Positions 3,401 through 5,159 of a DNA stretch of 5,159 nucleotides are shown piece by piece. Below the pieces are notes generated by a model. That model saw only the letters and a program-made list of their open reading frames with translations, was not told the DNA's origin and did no database searches. Location of the stretch: assembly GCA_002404795.1 (NCBI GenBank), contig DHKK01000095.1:1-5159 (forward strand), written 5' to 3'. A program made the translations under genes and the position numbers. Numbering within the stretch: the first letter of the stretch is position 1; each line of letters starts with the position of its first letter. Origin of the DNA: Clostridiales bacterium UBA4696. Lineage in GTDB: Bacteria; Bacillota; Clostridia; Oscillospirales; Oscillospiraceae.

Positions 3401-5159
3401 CCACGGCGGAAGCGCCGAAGGCGGAGTATTCCTTCGAAGTCCGCACAGAGAACGGCACGCAGGTTGCGTATATCAAAGGCTACCTGGGCGAGGGTGGCGA
3501 CAACGGTACGATCACTCTGCCCACCTCTGCGACCGTCAATGGCAAAGACTACCCGGTCGTCGGCGTAGCGGAGCGCGCGTTCAATGTCTCAAACGGCAGC
3601 GTTGACGGCGTTAAGAGCGGCGACTCGCTGGCCAAGATCAAAAAGACCAGCGGCAGCAAGCTGAACGGTGCCAGCGGCACGCTCACCATTCCGGAAACCG
3701 TCACCATCACGAAGGCTGACACGGACTTCACCTTCACGATCATCGGCATCGGCGAAAAGGCCCTGTATCAATATGAGAACGGCTATTCGTCCAGCGATTA
3801 CTGGTTCGCAGAAGTTAAGTTCCCCAGTACCTTGCAGTACATTGGCAAGTGGGGCTGCTCCGCGCTGGCTGGCGTCACTGAGATCGACCTGAGCAATACG
3901 AAGGTCACTTCCATCGGCAGCTTTGCGTTCAATAACTGCGGCAATCTTGCGACCGTCAAGCTCCCCGCGACGCTCACGACCTTCGGCGGCGAGACGAAGA
4001 CCGAGTCGAAGGAAAACGCGAATCAGACCGGCAATGACACCAATACCGGCGACTACGACGGCGGCAGCGAGTCCAACAAGAAGTTCGACGAGAAGCAGGA
4101 GGAGTCCGTCTCTTACACCGAGAACGTCTTCATGGGCTGCCAGAGTCTGCAGAACATCCTTGTCGCGGCCGACAACCCCAGCTTCAAGGATGTGGACGGC
4201 GTCCTCTTTACCAAGGACGGCAAGACCCTCGTCCGCTACCCGGTCGGCAAGCCCGCAACTTCCTATGCAATCCCGGACGGCACCGAGACCATCGAGGAAT
4301 GCGCCTTCATGCAGACCGCGACCGGCATGCAGCAGAAGCCCGGCAAGCTCCAGACCGTGACCTTCCCGCGCAGCCTGAAGCAGATCAAGAGCGGCGCGTT
4401 CCGCCAGACCAGCCTCACCAGCGTCCAGCTCCCCGCGAACGTGACCTTCGGCAGCTATATCTTTGACTGCAGCAAGAGTCTGACCACCGTCACCACCGAA
4501 AACGGTGTGACCGAGATTCCGGTCAAGGCCTTCTGGGGCTGCGAAAACGTCACGACCGTCACCCTTGTCGACTCCGTCAAGACCATCGGCGAAAGCGCCT
4601 TTGAGCGCGCGGGCTTCACGTCCATTGACCTGAATAAAGTCACGACCATCGGCAAATACGCTTTCTACTTCTCCAAGCTCACGTCCGTCACCGTCCCCGC
4701 CGCGGCGGAGTGCGGCACCGGCGCGTTCATGAACTGCGCCGACCTCACCACCGCGACCGTGAACGGCACGAAGCTCGACCGGCATATGTTCTGGTACTGC
4801 ACCGACCTCACCACGCTGACCGCGCCCAACGTGACCGAGATCGACGAATGCGCGCTCGGCTACTGCGTGAAGCTCACCAGCCTGCCGCTGGCCAAGGTCA
4901 CCTCCATCGGCCACGGCGCGTTCCGCAACTGCCACGGCCTGACAGCCGTGACCATCCCGGGAAGCGTCCAGAGCTTCGGCAAGTACGTCTTTGCCGACTG
5001 CGGCAATCTGTCCTCCGTGACCTTTGTGGGCAACGCAAACGTCACCAGCCTCCCCGAGATGCGAATCAATAGTAGAAACCGAAAAAAGATGACAAAAGGC
5101 GCAAAAAGAGAGATAGTAAGGTGTGAACAAACTCATCAAACTATATTGCGCGATTTGCC
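3257..5159 (+). CDS. BspA-type LRR surface protein, C-terminal part (open at right edge)
   Basis: This is the continuation of the 2144 gene in the frame beginning at positions such as 3259 and 4981. It has no start of its own; its first clear residues are GSGKDFYFLAKVDSGYT. A GYTITNV...YKIANVTGNTTVTL beta-repeat ends near 3405. Then comes a BspA opening segment (EYSFEVRTENG, ITLPTSATVNGKDYPVVGVAERAF), followed by about 16 LRR_5 units of 20-25 residues with IG..AF..C..L cores, such as IGSFAFNNCGNL, IPVKAFWGCENV and FGKYVFADCGNL. A typical BspA loop (PSFKDVDGVLFTKDGKTL) starts near 4180. A 44-residue polar insert (3988-4119), rich in Glu, Asn, Asp, Thr and Lys, interrupts one LRR between TTFG and ENVF. 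The LRR pattern and GC-rich codon use stop at about 5058, and a basic peptide beginning MRINSRNRKK follows in frame to the edge. No anchor or stop is seen. Repeat proteins of this kind act at the surface in adhesion. Confidence 0.8.
5059..5159. mobile_element. AT-rich foreign segment at right edge, possible insertion-element end
   Basis: From about 5059 GC falls to about 38% by count, codon use changes to AGA, AAA and ATA, and the LRR periodicity ends in mid-repeat. In the surface-protein frame it reads as a basic peptide with no similarity I recognise. The break suggests insertion of another element in the gene, or a chimeric assembly join. I cannot see a clear terminal inverted repeat or a target duplication, as the other end is outside the window. 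Confidence 0.45.
5123..5159 (+). CDS. Possible N-terminus of a transposase (partial)
   Basis: From GTG 5123 the frame reads V-N-K-L-I-K-L-Y-C-A-I-C to the window edge, only 12 residues. This recalls the N-terminus of IS982-type DDE transposases in clostridia, which begin with an MNKLI-like, LYC-containing stretch. The likeness is from memory and short. The ribosome binding site is weak (AGAGAG about ten bases upstream, or AAGG directly adjoining). It would fit an insertion sequence breaking the surface-protein gene. The competing reading is that this segment is only the tail of the surface-protein frame. Confidence 0.25.
   Translation, partial: MNKLIKLYCAIC

Noticed and set aside
3589..5139. 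Long minus-strand open frame of 516 codons
   Set aside because: It is antisense to the LRR array and mirrors its repeat periodicity; the + strand frame has clear BspA motifs, whereas this one has no recognisable domain or ribosome binding site.

Overview
The window looks like a moderately GC-rich (about 57% in coding DNA) chromosomal piece from a gut-type Clostridia member, probably Oscillospiraceae/Ruminococcaceae. This rests on consensus sigma-A promoters, strong AGGAGG-type ribosome binding sites, a Gram-positive signal peptide, a BspA-type leucine-rich-repeat surface protein and an XdhC-type molybdenum-enzyme accessory protein. The placement is by style of sequence and is inference. No rRNA, tRNA or CRISPR array is visible.

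Layout. Bases 1-311 carry no convincing gene. They hold several inverted repeats, a strong terminator on the + strand (188-221) and a GC-rich hairpin of dispersed-repeat type (259-279). Bases 312-1819 are a two-gene minus-strand operon: an XdhC/CoxI protein, then a calcineurin-like metallophosphoesterase whose start overlaps the xdhC stop by ATGA. Bases 1820-2143 are a divergent control region. It contains a promoter for the operon with a palindrome in its spacer, two AT-rich direct repeats 20 bp apart, a perfect 12-bp palindrome, and a + strand promoter followed by a leader with an intrinsic-terminator hairpin.

Bases 2144-5159 encode a large secreted BspA-like protein on the + strand. It has a signal peptide, one LRR_5-type unit in unusually AT-rich DNA, a Cys-rich/beta-sandwich-like part, an 18-residue tandem repeat and then about 16 BspA LRR units. 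The reading frame is broken inside the tandem repeat by an extra AT dinucleotide near 3254-3257, giving a stop at 3398-3400; without those two bases the frame is open to the window edge (more than 1000 residues). At about 5059 the LRR pattern and GC-rich codon use stop abruptly and about 100 bases of AT-rich, unrelated sequence follow, probably the edge of an inserted element or an assembly junction.

The operon is likely involved in molybdenum hydroxylase maturation (XdhC) with a metal-dependent phosphatase of unknown substrate. The surface protein is a separate function that shares only the intergenic control region. The most interesting points are the terminator-containing leader of the surface-protein gene, the near-miss frameshift in a tandem repeat, the mosaic composition of that gene, the GNRE variant of the phosphoesterase motif, and the foreign sequence at the right edge.
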